Below the pieces are notes generated by a model, which did not search any database, was not told the DNA's origin, and saw nothing but the letters and a program-made list of their open reading frames with translations. This document shows positions 61,487 through 64,000 of a DNA stretch of 64,000 bases, one piece after another. Both the position numbers and the translations under genes were made by a program. The stretch is taken from contig JAFTZJ010000022.1 of NCBI GenBank assembly GCA_017461045.1, positions 31,929 to 95,928 of the forward strand, in the 5' to 3' direction. Numbering within the stretch: position 1 is the first letter of the stretch; each line of letters opens with the position of its first letter. This stretch comes from Lachnospiraceae bacterium (GTDB lineage Bacteria > Bacillota > Clostridia > Lachnospirales > Lachnospiraceae).

Positions 61487-62425
61487 ATGGCTATTACAGC
61501 AGCAATGGTAAAAGAGTTAAGAGAAATGACCGGTGCAGGTATGATGGATTGTAAGAAGGCATTGGGCGAAACAGATGGCAACATGGAAGAGGCTGTGAAG
61601 TATTTAAGAGAAAAGGGTATGGCTAAGGCTGAGAAGAAGGCTAGCAGAATTGCAGCAGAAGGTCTTTGTAAGGTTATCGTTAGCAATGATAACAAGACAG
61701 CAGCAGTTGTAGAAGTAAACTCTGAGACAGACTTCGTAGCTAAGAATGAGAAATTCCAGAACTATGTTGCATTAGTTGCTCAGCAGGCATTAGCAACTAA
61801 CAGTACAGATAAGGATGCTTTCTTAGCAGAGCCATGGATTGGCGATTCTTCTAAGACTGTAGAAGAAGAGTTAAAGAGCCAGATTGCAGTTATCGGTGAG
61901 AACATAAAGATTCATAGATTCACTAAGGTTACAGCAACAGAAGGTATCGTAGTATCCTACACACACGGCGAAGGTCGTATCGGTGTTGTTGTTGAGGCAG
62001 CTACAGATGTTGTAAACAATGACATCAAGGCAGCAATGACTAACATTGCAATGCAGATTGCAGCTATGTCACCAAAGTATATCAGCGACAAGGAAATCAG
62101 CGAAGATTATATCAATAACGAGAAGGAAATCTTAAAGGCTCAGATTATGAACGATCCAAAGGAATCTCAGAAGCCAGAGAAGGTTATCGAGGGTATGATT
62201 ATGGGTCGTATCAAGAAGGAAATGAAGGAAATCTGCTTATTAGATCAGGTTTACGTTAAGGCAGAAGATGGCAAGCAGAGCGTTGGCAAGTATGTAGAAG
62301 AAGTTGCTAAGGCAAATGGTGCTAACTTCTCAATTAAGAGCTTCGTTCGTTATGAGACCGGTGAGGGTCAGGAAAAGAAGAATGAAGATTTCGCAGCTGA
62401 AGTAGCAGCTCAAATGGGCATGTAA
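61487..62425 (+). CDS. tsf: Elongation factor Ts
   Basis: A 312-residue EF-Ts that exchanges GDP on EF-Tu. It has the N-terminal UBA-like helix bundle (KELREMTGAGMMDCKKALGE), KVIVSNDNKTAAVVEVNSETDFVAKN and a dimerisation core. The ATG at 61487 follows GGAGGAAATG; the upstream open frame is rejected. The usual length is 200-310 residues, so this is full size. Confidence 0.97.
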   Translation: MAITAAMVKELREMTGAGMMDCKKALGETDGNMEEAVKYLREKGMAKAEKKASRIAAEGLCKVIVSNDNKTAAVVEVNSETDFVAKNEKFQNYVALVAQQALATNSTDKDAFLAEPWIGDSSKTVEEELKSQIAVIGENIKIHRFTKVTATEGIVVSYTHGEGRIGVVVEAATDVVNNDIKAAMTNIAMQIAAMSPKYISDKEISEDYINNEKEILKAQIMNDPKESQKPEKVIEGMIMGRIKKEMKEICLLDQVYVKAEDGKQSVGKYVEEVAKANGANFSIKSFVRYETGEGQEKKNEDFAAEVAAQMGM

Positions 62426-62454
62426 TTTTCCAAATTTAGTAGGATGATATAATG

Positions 62455-62497
62455 AAAACCTTGAAGTACTGAATAAGTGCTTCAAGGTTTTTTTGTT
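62455..62497 (+). terminator. Strong intrinsic terminator after tsf
   Basis: A 16-bp stem (62455-62470 with 62476-62491, one G-U pair, loop GAATA) followed by TTTTTTT-like sequence. Confidence 0.9.
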
Positions 62498-62547
62498 TTT
62501 TATCAATATAATGATTTTACATATTAGTATTAGCAGGGAAAATATAC

Positions 62548-62576
62548 TTGTAACAACAAATTTACTGTGCTAAAAT
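62548..62576 (+). promoter_or_regulatory. Extended -10 promoter of the 62583 structured RNA
   Basis: TTGTAA (62548-62553; 4/6), a 17-base spacer and TAAAAT (62571-62576), preceded by TGC (extended -10). Predicted start ~62583. It directly follows the tsf terminator, so the downstream RNA is an independent transcript. Confidence 0.7.
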
Positions 62577-62582
62577 ATACAT

Positions 62583-62922
62583 GAGAATTCAAGAGCAAAA
62601 AGTGGTGTAACACCCTAGCAGGTTGCCGCCTACTAGGGCAAAGTTGGTATACACGGTACCACACAATACAGACTGAGTCTGCGATACACACAAGTTTATT
62701 TTACAGTAATCTAAATTGATTTACAAGTAGATAAAAGTGGTAAGCGAAAAGGTTTGTATTCCTTCAGATAATATGACAGGGTGTTTGTGTGGACGCATAC
62801 GAACACCCTGTTCTTGATTTCTCACAGATACTCTTTTAGGCAGACTGACAGTCTGTCTCTTGGAGTATCGAGTGAGAAATCGAAGCTATAAAGCTACGAT
62901 TTATTTGTCGTGGCTTTTTTCT
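62583..62922 (+). ncRNA. Candidate undescribed structured RNA (or long attenuated leader)
   Basis: The 529-base stretch between tsf and the next gene contains no credible reading frame. From the predicted start it carries a series of stems. (1) CCCTAG 62613-62618 / CTAGGG 62633-62638 with inner AGG/CCT, optionally enclosed by GTGGT 62602-62606 / ACCAC 62658-62662. (2) CAGACTGAGTCTG 62669-62681. (3) A 16-bp stem 62776-62791 / 62796-62811, loop GACG. (4) Nested 10+7+8 bp stems, 62816-62825 / 62872-62881, 62827-62833 / 62863-62869, 62839-62846 / 62850-62857. (5) The terminator 62890-62922. I do not recognise it as tmRNA, RNase P, SRP RNA or a standard riboswitch. Because the terminator ends only ~38 bases before the next gene, a regulatory leader is the main alternative. 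Confidence 0.65.
62890..62922 (+). terminator. Intrinsic terminator at the end of the structured RNA
   Basis: A 10-bp stem (AAAGCTACGA 62890-62899 / TCGTGGCTTT 62908-62917, one G-U pair), loop of 8 and T's to 62920. A further CGAAGC (62881-62886) / GCTTCG (62926-62931) pair flanks it. Confidence 0.85.
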
Positions 62923-62960
62923 TTTGCTTCGAAAAAGTATAGTTTTACAGGAGGATGAAA

Positions 62961-63479
62961 ATGTTTACAAGATTTTCAAAAGGAGTATTATGGTTTTTGG
63001 TCGGAGCTTTAGCTCTTCTGGCACTTATTTTTTTGTTTGTTGATGATGGATGGTCAGTTTCAATCATTATTGTATTAGTTGGTCCATTTCTATTGATGGC
63101 CTTTGGAATGTTTGTCGAATTGTGTAATCATGTATTAGATATACGAAACGCAATACAAAGTGACAAAACGATTGCTCAATCGATAAATCATTATGGGGAA
63201 GTGCAGGCAAAGTCTTCAATAAGTAATAATACTTCATCAAGTTGGTATTGTAGAAAATGTGGTACTACAAATGATGCTTCCGATAAAAATTGTACAGGAT
63301 GCGGAACTCCTTCTGCAAATAGTATGGGCTCATCAGGCAATAGTGGATATGATTTGTCAAAAATTGCTCAGGAGGCTGATTTGAATAAGAAACCGGAAGA
63401 AGGATGGTTCTGTAGACAGTGTGGCTATAAGAATAAAATACATGTTACTCAATGTGCTAGTTGTGGTAAAAATAAATAA
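62961..63479 (+). CDS. Two-helix membrane protein with two C-terminal zinc ribbons
   Basis: A 172-residue protein: two membrane helices (~7-28; ~35-58), a linker, then two zinc ribbons (WYCRKCGTTNDASDKNCTGCG at ~88-110 in parts; WFCRQCGYKNKIHVTQCASCG at ~145-168 in parts). Each has CxxC...CxxC. The ATG at 62961 lies 6 bases after AGGAGG (62949-62954); an ATG at 62955 abuts that site and is rejected. It follows the terminator of the structured RNA. Function unknown; zinc ribbons often bind nucleic acids or proteins. Confidence 0.8.
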   Translation: MFTRFSKGVLWFLVGALALLALIFLFVDDGWSVSIIIVLVGPFLLMAFGMFVELCNHVLDIRNAIQSDKTIAQSINHYGEVQAKSSISNNTSSSWYCRKCGTTNDASDKNCTGCGTPSANSMGSSGNSGYDLSKIAQEADLNKKPEEGWFCRQCGYKNKIHVTQCASCGKNK

Positions 63480-63502
63480 TTATATAAGAAGAGGATATAA
63501 AG

Positions 63503-64000
63503 ATGAAATGTAATATATGTGGTAAGGAATTACCGGATGATTCTATTTATTGTGATGCATGTGGTTCAAAGATTGATGAAAAAGTAATCAAACAAGCCCA
63601 AAAAGAAAAAGAAAATGCTATTAAACAGAAAGAACGTGAAGAGCGTGCAAAACGTAACGCAGAAAATGAAGCTAAAATCAAGAATAATATTAATACTACT
63701 AAAGAAAAAATTAAAACAATAAATAAGATTCCTTTTATTGTAGGTGGTTCTGTTTGCTTATTAGTATTAATAGTTGTTATTGGAATATCGATTTTTACCG
63801 GTCGAGGATTAAATCGAACAATAAATGCATTTGCAAAAGCTTATGCTAATGATAACCAAGAAAAGATGATGGATCTGATGTTTCCGAGCAATGCTCAGCG
63901 TGATTTGAAGAATGAACTGGAAAATGCAGATTTAAATCGTGTTATTACAGATGTGTTTGGTAAAGATGTGGACTTAAGTAAGTTGACAATTGTAGATAAA
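63503..64000 (+). CDS. Zinc-ribbon membrane protein, cut by window edge
   Basis: 166 codons open to the end of the window. It has an N-terminal zinc ribbon (MKCNICGKELPDDSIYCDACG; CxxC...CxxC in 20-odd residues), a long charged helical stretch (Lys/Glu/Arg-rich, ~25-75), one membrane helix (~80-100; FIVGGSVCLLVLIVVIGISIF) and the start of an extracytoplasmic domain (FAKAYANDNQEKMMDLMFP). It starts 23 bases after the previous gene, after GAAGAGG, so the two form an operon. No named function recognised. Confidence 0.8.
   Translation, partial: MKCNICGKELPDDSIYCDACGSKIDEKVIKQAQKEKENAIKQKEREERAKRNAENEAKIKNNINTTKEKIKTINKIPFIVGGSVCLLVLIVVIGISIFTGRGLNRTINAFAKAYANDNQEKMMDLMFPSNAQRDLKNELENADLNRVITDVFGKDVDLSKLTIVDK

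Noticed and set aside
62583-62922. tmRNA, RNase P RNA or SRP RNA
   Set aside because: I see no tRNA-like end with CCA, no RNase P conserved segments and no SRP-type GGAA tetraloop region; a model search would be decisive.
1-64000. Mobile elements, prophage, tRNA or rRNA genes
   Set aside because: No transposase, integrase or terminal inverted repeats, and no tRNA or rRNA signatures, were seen on either strand.

Overview
The window is a chromosomal segment from a low-GC, Gram-positive anaerobe, most likely a motile, spore-former-related Clostridia member of the Lachnospiraceae. The grounds are the six-subunit Rnf complex in the order C-D-G-E-A-B, a YlmC/YmxH-type sporulation protein, codY next to a fla/che operon, Thr/Glu-rich 'TEATTE' linkers, frequent TTG starts, and AGGAGG-type ribosome binding sites. 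I saw no rRNA, tRNA, insertion sequence, prophage or CRISPR array.

Layout. 1-1444 (minus): an amino-acid ABC transporter (permease cut by the window edge, and a lipoprotein receptor) with its own promoter. 1543-5195 (plus): a housekeeping operon for protein targeting and ribosome maturation (ylxM-ffh-rpsP-khpA-rimM-trmD) with a consensus sigma-A promoter and a terminator. 5255-9966: three poorly characterised or stand-alone genes (small membrane protein, Nudix hydrolase, DUF4190-like surface protein) and asnB. 10055-18893: an energy-conservation locus. It holds a DUF1294-ApbE fusion, a NusG-domain-II protein, a ClC-family antiporter and a Gx transporter, followed by rnfCDGEAB. ApbE attaches FMN covalently to RnfD and RnfG, whose DxxTxAT motifs are both visible, so the flavinylating enzyme lies beside its substrates. 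18987-19787 (minus): a membrane-anchored protein of unknown function, facing rnfB across a bidirectional terminator. 20092-26670: ylmC, nrdR, comM-dprA, topA and codY.

26801-60491 is one long fla/che gene cluster: flgBC-fliEFGHIJ-motE-fliK-flgD-(TIGR02530 gene)-flgE, then flbD-motAB-fliLMY-cheY-fliOPQR-flhBAFG-pilZ-cheBAWCD-(small membrane gene)-fliA-fapA-(unknown)-swrB-like-(YceG-like). It encodes the basal body, export gate, hook, stator, C-ring, a chemotaxis core and the flagellar sigma factor. Filament genes (flagellin, fliD, fliS), cheR, receptors and flgM are not in the window. The gene order codY-fla/che-sigD-swrB-rpsB-tsf matches the Bacillus subtilis order closely, with additions. 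rpsB and tsf follow (60670-62425), each with clear control elements.

The least explained part is 62548-62922. A strong extended -10 promoter is followed by about 340 bases with no gene, several long stable hairpins and a perfect intrinsic terminator, directly before two zinc-ribbon membrane-protein genes. This is a candidate undescribed structured RNA, or a very long attenuated leader. Other unusual items are the C-terminal Cys-cluster and charged-repeat extension of RnfE, a terminator with a duplicated left arm between codY and flgB, a CheC that has lost one phosphatase Asn, and several dyads overlapping promoters.
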